A DNA stretch of 64,000 nt from Chitinophagaceae bacterium (GTDB taxonomy: Bacteria > Bacteroidota > Bacteroidia > Chitinophagales > Chitinophagaceae). Below, one piece after another: positions 45,077 to 53,248 of this stretch (position 1 is the first letter of the stretch; the number at the start of each line of letters is the position of its first letter). Where the stretch lies: contig JAHBTJ010000009.1 of assembly GCA_019638595.1 (NCBI GenBank), positions 124,001-188,000 on the forward strand, read 5' to 3'. The translations under genes and the position numbers were made by a program. The notes under the pieces were generated by a model. That model did not search any database, was not told where the DNA came from, and saw only the letters and a list, made by a program, of their open reading frames with translations.

Positions 45077-45403
45077 TTAACAGCATTTTTGATTAGTTAC
45101 GGTCAAGATTATTTTTGCAAAATATTCTTTCAGTATGTTGAGTGTTTTTTCATCAATGCAGTAACAAATTGCGTTACCCTCAATGCTGCCTTTTATCAGC
45201 CCTGCGTTTTTGAGTTCTTTTAAGTGTTGCGAAACGGTTGGCTGTGCTAAGGGCAGCTCGTTTACGATGTCGCCACAAATACAGGTGTTCACTTTCATTA
45301 AATACTCAATTATTGCAACTCTTGCGGGGTGCCCCAATGCCTTTGCGATGGTAGCGATTTGATTTTGTTTGTTTGTAAAATGGTCTGTTTTTGTAGCTCC
45401 CAT
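45077..45403 (-). CDS. arsR: ArsR-family arsenic-responsive repressor
   Basis: A 108-residue winged-helix repressor. AKALGHPARVAIIEYLMKV starts the fold, VNTCICGDIV carries the two-Cys metalloid site in the position usual for ArsR (ELCVCDLV type), and QPTVSQHLKELKNAGLIKG is the recognition helix. The C-terminus adds KCC. It lies 57 bp before arsM on the same strand, so it should repress the arsR-arsM-arsC group until arsenite binds. Confidence 0.9.
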   Translation of the reverse strand: MGATKTDHFTNKQNQIATIAKALGHPARVAIIEYLMKVNTCICGDIVNELPLAQPTVSQHLKELKNAGLIKGSIEGNAICYCIDEKTLNILKEYFAKIILTVTNQKCC

Positions 45404-45539
45404 TACTTTAATATTTTAACATTGCAATGTTACGATAAACATTTTAAGTGATCAAATCTTTTAAAAAAATGGTTTGTGGTGTTTACAATTTATACAAAAG
45501 CATTAGCTGTATTATTATTTCGTCTCTGGCTTGTGAGAT

Positions 45540-45581
45540 ACAAACCACGGCTGACGGGACAAAACCGGAGCTGTGGTTTGT
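45540..45581. terminator. Hairpin between the SRPBCC gene and arsR
   Basis: Arms ACAAACCACGGCT (45540-45552) and AGCTGTGGTTTGT (45569-45581) pair over 13 bp with one wobble. It lies 9 bases downstream of the SRPBCC stop codon. There is no T-run on the minus strand; a T-rich run (45582-45600) exists on the plus strand. A role as terminator is likely by position but its direction is unclear. Confidence 0.5.
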
Positions 45582-45590
45582 AATGTTTAT

Positions 45591-46108
<518 letters not shown>

Positions 46109-46112
<4 letters not shown>

Positions 46113-46429
46113 TTTTTATTGTTTTTAATTGTTGATAATACTTTGTCAAGTTGATTGAAACGTACTTCCCAGATTTTACGGAATTGGTTAAGCCACCTGT
46201 CAATTTCCTTCATCTTTTCAATTTCAAGCTGGTAGTAAATTTCTCTGCCTTTGTGCTCCTGTGTTATCAATTCGCACTCTGTTAAAATGCGTAAATGTTT
46301 TGATACTGCCTGCCGTGTTGTGTCAAAGTGTTCGGCAATGGCATTTGGTGTCATTGCCTGTAATGCAATGAGCGCTATAATTGCCCGCCTGGTCGGGTCT
46401 GCAATTGCCTGGAAAATATCTCTTCTCAT
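46109..46429 (-). CDS. ArsR-family transcriptional regulator linked to the SRPBCC protein
   Basis: A 106-residue winged-helix protein: [18 protein letters not shown] at the start, [20 protein letters not shown] as the recognition helix, and a C-terminal [18 protein letters not shown]. There is no metal-binding CxC. Its partner gene is SRPBCC, joined by an ATGA overlap. This is the standard pair in which the regulator controls the SRPBCC gene. It is not part of the arsenic cluster proper. Confidence 0.88.
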
Positions 46430-46818
46430 TTTCTCCTGTTTTTATTTAAAGAAACTAATCGGTTGCAAATATAAATGCAACTTTTCGGTTTCGGAATTTT
46501 TTTATAGATTTTTTTCAGTTCGCTTTGCGTAAGGGTAGTGGAAATCCTTTTGTGTAGCGGAGTGGAGCAAAAGATTGGAACACAAATAAAAAAAAGCAAC
46601 GCTTAGTTGCTTTTGACGAAACCTGCGGACGAAATGTTGCCCGCCCGCTTGCATTTTTTGTTAGGTTATTGTACGTTGGCAAAATGCATAGGGGAGGACA
46701 GGTACAGGATCGGTATTTTTTCAGATGATATAGCCTGAGCCTTTGAACAACCCGATGATATGGATAAGCCAATTATTATGCACAATACAATAGTGTGCCT
46801 CATATCAAACTTCATTCG
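46430..46818. other. Intergenic region with a terminator and a GC-rich patch
   Basis: 389 bases between the ArsR-type and NTF2-like genes. Contents: a terminator at 46592-46614 and a patch of GC-rich text (46615-46655). The reverse strand translates to ...FAPLRYTKGFPLPLRKAN, a phrase I recall in many short Bacteroidota ORFs, so the region may be a dispersed non-coding repeat rather than a gene. Confidence 0.45.
46592..46614 (-). terminator. Terminator after the NTF2-like gene
   Basis: A perfect 9-bp stem (AAAAGCAAC, loop GCTTA, GTTGCTTTT) with a run of A before it on the plus strand, which is a run of T after it on the minus strand. It lies about 205 bases after the gene on the minus strand. 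Confidence 0.6.
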
Positions 46819-47340
46819 TTATTCCTTTGGCGCTGTTAACTGTTGGTTATTACTGCTGTTCATTTTAACCGGGCGAAGCAGGCGCGAAAAAGTGAGTGAT
46901 CCCATTTTCCATACGCCGTTTTCTTTGATATATACTTCTGTTACCATAAAAGGATTGGTAACGGTATTACCGCCCACCACTGCTTCCAGGTCAATGTCAT
47001 TTAAGAGTATGGCAGTGCTGCCGATAATGTTTACGATCACAGAATAGACTTCCGCCTTTTTGTACCAGATGCCACCGCTTTTAATTACTTCGATCTCCCG
47101 CTCTTTGCCCCAGCTTCCTCCCATGTGAACGAACATAGATTTGTCATCAAACAGCAGGTTTAAAGAATCGGCATTTTTATCAGCCATCCAATTCCATTTC
47201 TGTTTTGAAATATTGATAATTGCCTGTTGCCCGGGCGTGTTATTGGTAGCCGTTTTAACTGTTTCGGTTGACGGCTGCTGCGCATAGGATGATTGCATAC
47301 CTGTCATTAATAAAAAAAGCGCGGGAATTAATGCTTTCAT
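46819..47340 (-). CDS. Exported NTF2-like (DUF4440-type) protein
   Basis: A 173-residue protein from ATG 47340 with a signal peptide ending SSYAQQP. The mature part has the NTF2-like layout: INISKQKWNWMADKNADSLN, LFDDKSMFVHMGGSWGKER and TEVYIKENGVWKMGSLTFSR. Many such SnoaL/DUF4440 proteins are ligand-binding or isomerase-like, with no assigned role. It is divergent from an AraC regulator gene whose upstream element lies 212 bp from this start. Membership in the regulon is possible but not shown. Confidence 0.8.
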   Translation of the reverse strand: MKALIPALFLLMTGMQSSYAQQPSTETVKTATNNTPGQQAIINISKQKWNWMADKNADSLNLLFDDKSMFVHMGGSWGKEREIEVIKSGGIWYKKAEVYSVIVNIIGSTAILLNDIDLEAVVGGNTVTNPFMVTEVYIKENGVWKMGSLTFSRLLRPVKMNSSNNQQLTAPKE

Positions 47341-47647
47341 ACAAATTTTTATAAGATATTTAATAAGTATGTTCTGATTCAATTTATGCTATTTACCAAC
47401 CCTTGCCTGTAATTGTACAGGATAGCGTTATTAGATTGAGGTCTTGGTTATTGCACTGCTAAACTTAAACCATGCAGTCCAACTTTAGTGCTGATACCTG
47501 TAACCGGCTATTGCAAAGTTCCATACTAAAGATGAGGCTATTAGTATACCGATTACTGCTTTTTCTACCAATATTACTGATTGGCCATAGCCTATGGTTA
47601 TACCTGTGGCAGAATGTATAAATTTGTATCAGAGAAAAGTAAGCGTT
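47341..47647. other. Divergent intergenic region between the NTF2-like and AraC genes
   Basis: 307 bases. It contains operator copy B (47552-47584). TATAAATTTG, which fits the Bacteroidota -7 consensus TAnnTTTG, lies at about 47617-47626, followed about 20 bases later by the AraC start. No gene was recognised. Confidence 0.55.
47552..47584. promoter_or_regulatory. Shared AraC-operator candidate, copy B
   Basis: 33 bp, differing from copy A at 43558-43590 in a single base. It ends 63 nt before the first codon of the downstream araC gene, the same distance as copy C has from the other araC gene (64 nt). Confidence 0.75.
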
Positions 47648-48541
47648 ATGGAACAGGTACTCAATTTTGATACGATACATAAATACAATGTTTTTAATAA
47701 CAATAAAACATTGCATCCATTGGTGAACGTGGTTCATTTGGATAAGGCGGCACCAAGACAAAACAGGCGGTTTCGTTACGAATTTTATACTGTCTTTTTC
47801 AAAAAGATACATTGCGGCGACCTGCGATACGGATTGGGCAATTACGACTATGAGGAAGGGACGCTGATATTTTTGGCTCCGGGGCAGGTGATTGGTCAAA
47901 ACAGCCAGGACTATTATCAGCCGCAGGGTATTGCATTGGTATTTCATCCCGATCTGCTGATCGGTACATCGCTCGGGAAAAATATAGACAATTATCATTT
48001 TTTCTCTTATGCAGTAAACGAAGCGCTGCATTTATCGGAAGATGAGAGAAAGATCATTTTGGATTGTTTTTCTAAAATCGAGTATGAGCTGCAACATGCT
48101 ATTGATAAGCATAGCAAACAATTGATTGTATCGAACATCGAGCTGTTTTTAAATTATTGTACCCGCTTTTATGACCGTCAGTTCATAACCCGTGAAAATG
48201 TCAATAAGGGAATTTTGGAAAAATTTGAAGAATTATTGAACAACTATTTTTCATCGGACAAACCAGCGGAAATAGGTTTGCCCTCTGTTGCCTGGTGTGC
48301 CGATGAGCTGCATTTATCGGCTAATTATTTCGGCGATCTGATTAAAAAAGAAACCGGGAAACCTGCTCAGGAATATATCCAGAACAAAATCATTGACGTT
48401 GCTAAAAACAGGATTTACAACGGAGACAAAACTATTAATGAAATTGCTTTTGAACTGGGGTTTAAATACCCGCAGCATTTTAGCAGGCTGTTTAAACAAA
48501 GAACAGGCATAACACCTAATGAGTACCGGAGTTTGAATTGA
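47648..48541 (+). CDS. AraC-family transcriptional regulator 1
   Basis: A 297-residue regulator. The N-terminal cupin-like sensor (about 1-185) has DYEEGTLIFLAPGQVIG; the DNA-binding part (about 195-297) has two helix-turn-helix units, with WCADELHLSANYFGDLIKKE and INEIAFELGFKYPQHFSRLF, ending GITPNEYRSLN. ATG at 47648 is the start; the frame is open from 47594 via a GTG. It closely resembles the regulator at 51271-52167, including the HKHSKQLIVSNIELFLNYC-type middle. It probably controls the flanking hydrolase operons and itself, through the shared upstream element. Confidence 0.93.
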   Translation: MEQVLNFDTIHKYNVFNNNKTLHPLVNVVHLDKAAPRQNRRFRYEFYTVFFKKIHCGDLRYGLGNYDYEEGTLIFLAPGQVIGQNSQDYYQPQGIALVFHPDLLIGTSLGKNIDNYHFFSYAVNEALHLSEDERKIILDCFSKIEYELQHAIDKHSKQLIVSNIELFLNYCTRFYDRQFITRENVNKGILEKFEELLNNYFSSDKPAEIGLPSVAWCADELHLSANYFGDLIKKETGKPAQEYIQNKIIDVAKNRIYNGDKTINEIAFELGFKYPQHFSRLFKQRTGITPNEYRSLN

Positions 48542-48562
48542 TTGTTGCCGCTACAAGATTAC

Positions 48563-48973
48563 TTATTTATTTGCTTCGCTAAACGCTTCGTTTGTTACAG
48601 GGCTTAACCATGTTACATTTGTATCGCCCTGATAATTTGTAACGGCTATATGTATCATTTTGCTGTGTGCCGTTGCACCATGCCAGTGCTCCACATTCTC
48701 AGGAATATTGATAACATCGCCTCTATGAATGCGTTGCGCAGGTTTTCCCTTTTCCTGGTAAAGCCCCTCTCCTTCCGTTATAATTAAGATCTGTCCTTTG
48801 GGGTGAATATGCCAATGCGTTCTGGCTCCCGGTTCAAAGGTTACGCTCCCCAATGCAAAATCATTGTTTTTATCCCTTGCTAATAATGGGTGTAAAAATG
48901 CGTTACCGCTAAACCATTCACCTGGCAGTTTTTCTCCTTTCGGAAAAAGCGAAGTGTTATTTTGTTCGTTCAT
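48563..48973 (-). CDS. Cupin protein (operon B, last gene)
   Basis: A 136-residue cytoplasmic cupin. Motif 1 is FEPGARTHWHIHPKGQILII (His, His, then E in TEGEGLYQEKG) and motif 2 is IPENVEHWHGATAHSKMIHI. It is clearly related to the cupin lipoprotein of operon A, but here no signal peptide exists (start MNEQNNTSLFPKGEK). It follows the cyclophilin-like gene by 11 bp. Cupins of this wording usually accompany carboxymuconolactone decarboxylases; one is encoded in operon A. Confidence 0.88.
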   Translation of the reverse strand: MNEQNNTSLFPKGEKLPGEWFSGNAFLHPLLARDKNNDFALGSVTFEPGARTHWHIHPKGQILIITEGEGLYQEKGKPAQRIHRGDVINIPENVEHWHGATAHSKMIHIAVTNYQGDTNVTWLSPVTNEAFSEANK

Positions 48974-48984
48974 TGTTTCCTGAT

Positions 48985-49467
48985 TTATTGCTGTATTTCA
49001 ATTGTGACGGTTATATTCCCGGAACCTAATGCCGGTGCCAAACCTGTTACATCATCTATCGTGCCTAATTTTGTATAACTGTAAGAAGTAGAAAATGTTT
49101 TGTAAAACAATACCAGTGTGCCTGAGCCATACAGCATCAGGTCACCGTTTTGTATTATTCCGGGGTTGGATGGATTTGCAGGAAGACTTTCGGGCAGATC
49201 ATAATATTTCTCGTTCCCGTTCAGCTCAACCATTTTGATTGTCAATGGCAGCATATCCTTAAATGCCTTTGCTGAATTATTGTCTGAAAGTGTGGCAGTA
49301 AAGGTTTTTGAATTGACCTTTATTTTGATTGTATCGTTTGGCATATTATTCTCTTCGTTGTTTTCCGTATTGTTACCGGTGCTCATATTGTTACCATTTT
49401 TGTCGCAGGATGCAGCACCGGATATCATGGATACTAACAGTATCATTATTAAAATTGAATATTTCAT
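48985..49467 (-). CDS. Cyclophilin-like lipoprotein (operon B)
   Basis: A 160-residue protein with a lipobox (SGAASCDKNG, Cys about 21) and an Asn/Glu-rich linker. The domain has IKIKVNSKTFTATLSDNNSA, KAFKDMLPLTIKMVELNGNE, then KYYDLPESLP and GDLMLYGSGTLVLFYKTF. That is the cyclophilin-like fold family (PF18050 type) often found with CMD, cupin and aldo-keto reductase genes. The active function is unknown. It follows the hydrolase stop by 4 bp and precedes the cupin. Confidence 0.83.
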   Translation of the reverse strand: MKYSILIMILLVSMISGAASCDKNGNNMSTGNNTENNEENNMPNDTIKIKVNSKTFTATLSDNNSAKAFKDMLPLTIKMVELNGNEKYYDLPESLPANPSNPGIIQNGDLMLYGSGTLVLFYKTFSTSYSYTKLGTIDDVTGLAPALGSGNITVTIEIQQ

Positions 49468-49471
49468 CTCT

Positions 49472-50512
49472 TTATTTCAGGTATTCTTTAAAAAATGTTT
49501 CCAGCTTATCAAAAGGTATTACATCAATCTTGTCGTACAGATCCACATGCACAGCATTGGGAATGATCATTAACTCCTTCGGTTCGGCTGCCATTTTGTA
49601 TGCGTCTTCACTGAAATAACGGGAATGTGCATTTTCGCCTGCTATGAGCAGTATTGGTCTTGGCGATATTTCTTTTATGTAAGTCAGCAAGGGCGCATTC
49701 ATAAACGACAACGCATTTGTAGCATTCCAGGCGCCTGTCGAATTTAGCGAACGTTCGTGAAAACCTCTTGGCGTACGGTAATAATCGTGATATTCCTTTA
49801 CAAATTGTGGTTCATCACCCCTCAGTTTTTCAGCGTTTAATATTGCTCCGGCATGGAATGTTCCTGCTGCTGCATCTTTCCAGCGTTGTTCGCCTAACTG
49901 TTCTAAAATTTTAGCACGTTGCTCCGGTGTTGTGGCATCATTGTAGCCTTTTGACATTACCCTCGACATATCATACATACTGGTAGTTGCAACCGCTTTC
50001 ACGCGCTTGTCTGCAGTAGTAGCATTTAACGCAAAACCAGCGAAGCCGCAAATACCGATAATACCTATTTTTTTCCTGTCAATGTTTTTATGTATTCCAA
50101 GAAAATCTACTGCCGCGCCAAAATCTTCGGTGTTTATGTCAGGCGATGCAACGTTGCGTGGCTCGCCACCGCTTTCACCGGTATAAGACGGGTCGAATGC
50201 CAGTGCAACAAATCCACGTTCGGCCATTTGGTTAGCATACAATCCCGATGATTGCTCTTTTACGGCTCCGAAAGGGCCGCAAATAGCAAGTGCCGGTAAC
50301 GGTTCATTGCCGTGCTCTTTCGGTATGTACAAATTGCCTGTAAGCATAATGCCGTAACGGTTTTTGAAATGTACTTTTTGCCGGGTTACTTTATCGCTTA
50401 ATTGAAAGGTATAATGTTCTGACGTTGTGCCCATCTTATTTGACTTTGTTTGGCTGAATGCTTGCGTAAACAGAAACATAGCAGCGATTGATAATAATGC
50501 TATTTGTTTCAT
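49472..50512 (-). CDS. Exported alpha/beta hydrolase, paralogue of the operon A enzyme (operon B)
   Basis: A 346-residue protein with signal peptide (FLFTQAFSQTK). The oxyanion region ALAICGPFGAVKEQSSGLYA corresponds to that of the 38336-39397 protein, and IGIIGICGFAGFALNATTAD is the elbow with Cys at the nucleophile position. The C-terminal His is in IIPNAVHVDLYD. The two paralogues share the GESGGEPRNV/GASGGEPRHT stretch. It lies 6 bp after the acetyltransferase gene and 4 bp before the cyclophilin-like gene. Confidence 0.86.
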   Translation of the reverse strand: MKQIALLSIAAMFLFTQAFSQTKSNKMGTTSEHYTFQLSDKVTRQKVHFKNRYGIMLTGNLYIPKEHGNEPLPALAICGPFGAVKEQSSGLYANQMAERGFVALAFDPSYTGESGGEPRNVASPDINTEDFGAAVDFLGIHKNIDRKKIGIIGICGFAGFALNATTADKRVKAVATTSMYDMSRVMSKGYNDATTPEQRAKILEQLGEQRWKDAAAGTFHAGAILNAEKLRGDEPQFVKEYHDYYRTPRGFHERSLNSTGAWNATNALSFMNAPLLTYIKEISPRPILLIAGENAHSRYFSEDAYKMAAEPKELMIIPNAVHVDLYDKIDVIPFDKLETFFKEYLK

Positions 50513-50518
50513 TGCTGT

Positions 50519-51085
50519 TTAAATTGTTTTAATAATTTTTGCAGGAATACCGCCTGCAATGCTGTTATCGGGAACATCTTTTGATACGACCGCTCCGGCT
50601 GCCACTATTGCATTTTCTCCAATGGTTACTCCGGGCAGTATCGTTGCATTTGCGCCGATCCATGCATTCTTTTTAATGTGGATATGCCCCACCGTCAGGG
50701 AATGCCTGTCTGCAGGAGATACCGGATGTCCTTCTGACAGCAGGCTGACTTTTGGTGCTATTAGTACATTATTCTCTATAGTAATGCCTCCCAGGTCAAG
50801 GAAAGTACAGTCAAAATTGATGAATACATTTTTACCTATTTTGGTATGCTTTCCGTAATTGATATAGAGAGGCGTAAAGACCGTTGTGCTTTCGTCAATT
50901 TCGCTATCGGTGATCCGGCTTAATAAGGCCCTGATCTCTGCCGGCGTTGAAGAATTGTTCATTTGAACGAGCAATTTCCTGGTGGCATAGGAAGCGTCTA
51001 GCATATTATGGGCCTGCGGGTCGCCGGGCAGTATGGTTTCACCGTTCCTTAATCTTTCGAAGATGTCCTTTTTGTTATCGCTCAT
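50519..51085 (-). CDS. Sugar O-acetyltransferase, maltose acetyltransferase-like (operon B, first gene)
   Basis: A 188-residue protein from ATG 51085 (an ATG eight codons upstream is the alternative). The N-terminal [18 protein letters not shown] is the Mac domain. A left-handed beta-helix follows, with hexapeptide repeats ([65 protein letters not shown]). The catalytic His is in [11 protein letters not shown]. It transfers acetyl from acetyl-CoA to a sugar hydroxyl. It starts the operon, with operator copy C about 95 bp upstream, shared with the divergent araC gene. Confidence 0.9.
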   Translation of the reverse strand: MSDNKKDIFERLRNGETILPGDPQAHNMLDASYATRKLLVQMNNSSTPAEIRALLSRITDSEIDESTTVFTPLYINYGKHTKIGKNVFINFDCTFLDLGGITIENNVLIAPKVSLLSEGHPVSPADRHSLTVGHIHIKKNAWIGANATILPGVTIGENAIVAAGAVVSKDVPDNSIAGGIPAKIIKTI

Positions 51086-51177
51086 AGTGTATTGAGTGTT
51101 GTTTACCATACCATTTTACTTGTAATGAAATACTTTGCAAAGATCGCCAATGCCGTTTGTTCCCGCTTTATACAGAA

Positions 51178-51206
51178 TACAGTTTTATTTACCAGTTTTA
51201 CGGATT
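51178..51206. promoter_or_regulatory. Shared AraC-operator candidate, copy C
   Basis: 29 bp, 22 of which align without gaps to copy B, keeping the TACC and TTAC blocks and the final GATT. It lies between the divergent starts of operon B (51085) and araC 2 (51271), ending 64 nt before the latter. The -7-like TACATTTG at about 51243-51250 follows. Confidence 0.65.
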
Positions 51207-51270
51207 TTGCTTTGGTGGTATTATAGGAGGCGGTGATGTTTACTACATTTGCAGGGCAATCATTCTAATT

Positions 51271-52167
51271 ATGGAACAGGTAGAAAGACTGGATACGGTA
51301 AAACAATACAACGACTATGTTGGAGTGGATACATTACACCCGTTGGTGAGTGTGGTTAAGTTTAATGAAATACCTACAATACAGCATTTCAGACGGTATA
51401 TGGGTATATATGCCGTATTCCTGAAAAATGTAAAATGTGGCGACATGCAGTATGGCTGCCAGCCTTATGACTATGAAGATGGCACCTTGGTTTTTGTTGC
51501 TCCAGGCCAGGTATATGGCATAGATAGTAAAGGCGTGGCCATTAAGCCATCAGGGTATGCATTGATTTTCCATCCTGATCTGATCAAAGGAACAGTATTG
51601 GCTAAAACGATTAAGGAGTATACTTTTTTTTCTTATGAAGTGAATGAAGCTTTGCACCTTTCCAAAAAGGAACGCAAAACAATCGTGGATTGCCTTGAAA
51701 AAATTGCCGGAGAGATTGAACAGAATATTGACAAACACAGTAAAACGCTGATCGTATCCAACATTGAACTGTTCCTGAATTATTGCATGCGGTTTTATGA
51801 CCGCCAGTTTATAACCCGGAGCAATATAAACAAAGATATACTGGTACGTTTTGAGCATTTACTGGATGATTATTTCAAAACCGGCAATACCCTTGCATTA
51901 GGGCTTCCAACAGTAACCTGGTGTGCTGAAGCGCTTCACCTGTCTCCCAATTATTTTGGTGACCTTATAAAGAAAGAAACAGGCAGTACGGCACTGGACT
52001 ATATTCAATCAAGACTTGTTGATGAGGCCAAAACAAAAATTTTTGATCGCTCCAAAACTATTAACGACATAGCGGCTGAATTAGGCTTTAAATATCAGCA
52101 ACATTTTACCCGGCTGTTTAAACAAAAAGTTGGTATGACACCCAATGAGTACCGGAATTTGAATTGA
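51271..52167 (+). CDS. AraC-family transcriptional regulator 2
   Basis: A 298-residue paralogue of the regulator at 47648. The sensor half has DYEDGTLVFVAPGQVYG and KHSKTLIVSNIELFLNYCMR, almost word for word that of regulator 1. The DNA-binding half has WCAEALHLSPNYFGDLIKKE, INDIAAELGFKYQQHFTRLF and the end GMTPNEYRNLN. The start at 51271 is chosen by match to regulator 1. It is divergent from operon B (acetyltransferase, hydrolase, cyclophilin-like, cupin), the likely target. The signal recognised is unknown. Confidence 0.92.
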   Translation: MEQVERLDTVKQYNDYVGVDTLHPLVSVVKFNEIPTIQHFRRYMGIYAVFLKNVKCGDMQYGCQPYDYEDGTLVFVAPGQVYGIDSKGVAIKPSGYALIFHPDLIKGTVLAKTIKEYTFFSYEVNEALHLSKKERKTIVDCLEKIAGEIEQNIDKHSKTLIVSNIELFLNYCMRFYDRQFITRSNINKDILVRFEHLLDDYFKTGNTLALGLPTVTWCAEALHLSPNYFGDLIKKETGSTALDYIQSRLVDEAKTKIFDRSKTINDIAAELGFKYQQHFTRLFKQKVGMTPNEYRNLN

Positions 52168-52290
52168 TTTGGCATTAGGTTTATTTCAACCTTCTTAAAA
52201 AGCATTTCCGGGTTATCAAAATAAGCTAAGTGAAGCTGTCATTGTAAGAAAGATTATCGAACCTGAAAAAATGCTTATCTGAAAAGAGCA

Positions 52291-52671
52291 TTAACAGCAG
52301 AGAGGACAAATTCCCGATACGGTAAAATTCACATGGTTTACCTTGTATTTTTTGGGCAATTTAAAAGAGGGCTCAATATTATCGAGGCAGGTAACGGCAT
52401 GGCATTTTTCACAACTAAAATGAAGGTGGTTGTGATGATGCTCCTTTGATGTGCAGGTATGGCATATTGCATACACAACCACCCCGTCAATATTTACGAT
52501 TTTATGTACCACACCATCTTCTGTTAACCTGTCCAATACACGGTAAATGGTAACTCTGTTGCACAATCCGTCTAACGACTGTTGAATATTAGCGTGTGAT
52601 AATGCTGTTTTAGACTGGCTTAACAGGTTTAAGATTTCTGCTGTGGCGGTCGTATTCCTTCTATGTTTCAT
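52291..52671 (-). CDS. Fur-family metal-responsive repressor (Fur/Zur/PerR type)
   Basis: A 126-residue protein. The winged helix has LNLLSQSKTALSHANIQQSL and NRVTIYRVLDRLTEDGVVHK (recognition helix). The second half has HHHNHLHFSCEKCHAVTC, with the metal-binding His cluster and the first CxxC, and ends GICPLCC with the second CxxC. The two CxxC sites point to a structural zinc, as in Fur, Zur and PerR. The metal sensed cannot be told from the sequence. It is divergent from a metal-uptake-like operon, with a palindrome between that overlaps the promoter, and so should repress that operon and itself. Confidence 0.9.
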   Translation of the reverse strand: MKHRRNTTATAEILNLLSQSKTALSHANIQQSLDGLCNRVTIYRVLDRLTEDGVVHKIVNIDGVVVYAICHTCTSKEHHHNHLHFSCEKCHAVTCLDNIEPSFKLPKKYKVNHVNFTVSGICPLCC

Positions 52672-52715
52672 CTCTTAACAAAGGTAATTATTTTATCTCA
52701 ACACTGTTGCGATAA

Positions 52716-52736
52716 CAAATATAGTCGCTATATTTG
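52716..52736. promoter_or_regulatory. Fur-type operator overlapping the promoter of the metal island
   Basis: CAAATATAG, TCG, CTATATTTG: a perfect 9-3-9 inverted repeat between the divergent fur-type gene and the island. TATATTTG (52729-52736) fits the Bacteroidota -7 box TAnnTTTG, so a repressor bound here would block transcription. TTGC and GCAA lie symmetrically further out (about 52707 and 52735). From here a transcript would begin about 20 bases before the TTG start of the first island gene. Confidence 0.8.
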
Positions 52737-52758
52737 CAACAATAGTGCAAAAACAAAA

Positions 52759-53106
52759 TTGACTATCCAACCAAAATACAGGCAAATTATTGCGGTTATA
52801 CTTCTGATAGTATACGCGTTCATTGCTACGCCCGTATCGCTCTGGCATCACCATCATGTTAATGGTGAAAAGCAGCACACCAATTATTCAGACAAAGATG
52901 AAATTGCTCAAAGCACCGGCACATTTTCTGAAGCCGGGTGCGCTGTTTGTGCGCATCAATATTCCGCATACCATGGCGACATCATCATTCCCGGGCTGGC
53001 AACGGTAGTCGTTTTCAATCCGTCGGAAAACGGGTATTATACAGCGAATCCTCTTTCTTCCTCCTGTTTTCTTTTTTCCAATAAAAGTCCACCGGCATTA
53101 TCCTGA
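52759..53106 (+). CDS. Small His/Cys-containing membrane protein of the metal island
   Basis: A 115-residue protein if TTG 52759 is the start; this is preferred since the longer frame (ATG 52663) would include the operator and the promoter. One N-terminal helix (IIAVILLIVYAFIATPVSLW) is followed by HHHH, then CAVCAHQYSAYHGD and, near the end, a CFLFSNKSPPAL tail. Small proteins of this pattern (helix, His run, CxxC, xxPPA end) precede metal-related TonB receptors in Bacteroidota; I know no function. Metal binding at the HHHH and CxxC is likely. Confidence 0.72.
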   Translation: MTIQPKYRQIIAVILLIVYAFIATPVSLWHHHHVNGEKQHTNYSDKDEIAQSTGTFSEAGCAVCAHQYSAYHGDIIIPGLATVVVFNPSENGYYTANPLSSSCFLFSNKSPPALS

Positions 53107-53122
53107 CCGCAGCATTGATATA

Positions 53123-53141
53123 GTACAGCTTCCTGCTGTAC
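53123..53141. promoter_or_regulatory. Hairpin between the small protein and the ABC ATPase genes
   Basis: GTACAGC, TTCCT, GCTGTAC: a perfect 7-bp stem without a T-run. It lies 17 bases after the stop of the small protein gene. It could be a processing or stabilising hairpin or a second regulatory site. Confidence 0.4.
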
Positions 53142-53194
53142 GGGCTGACCGTATGCAGCCTCCTCCTTTCATTTTACTATCATAATAACATGGT

Positions 53195-53212
53195 TGTATT
53201 GGAAGCAATACA
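53195..53212. promoter_or_regulatory. Second perfect inverted repeat before the ABC ATPase gene
   Basis: TGTATTG, GAAG, CAATACA: a perfect 7-4-7 palindrome, 37 bases before the ATPase start. Its size would also suit a binding site for a dimeric regulator. The sequence is unlike the Fur-type palindrome at 52716. Confidence 0.4.
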
Positions 53213-53248
53213 GCTCATTTTAATTATCAATCCCCTCAAAAAATCTAT

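Noticed and set aside
46617-46675. attC-like integron site (AACCTGCGG ... GTTAGGTT)
   Set aside because: The right part fits GTTRRRY, but the left lacks the RYYYAAC core, and no integrase or cassette array is visible.
46515-46772. An 85-codon protein-like frame
   Set aside because: It ends in a phrase known from spurious ORFs, spans a terminator, and has no fold; treated as non-coding.
51157-51270. N-terminal extension of AraC regulator 2
   Set aside because: It would translate the operator and promoter; the paralogue begins at the equivalent of 51271.
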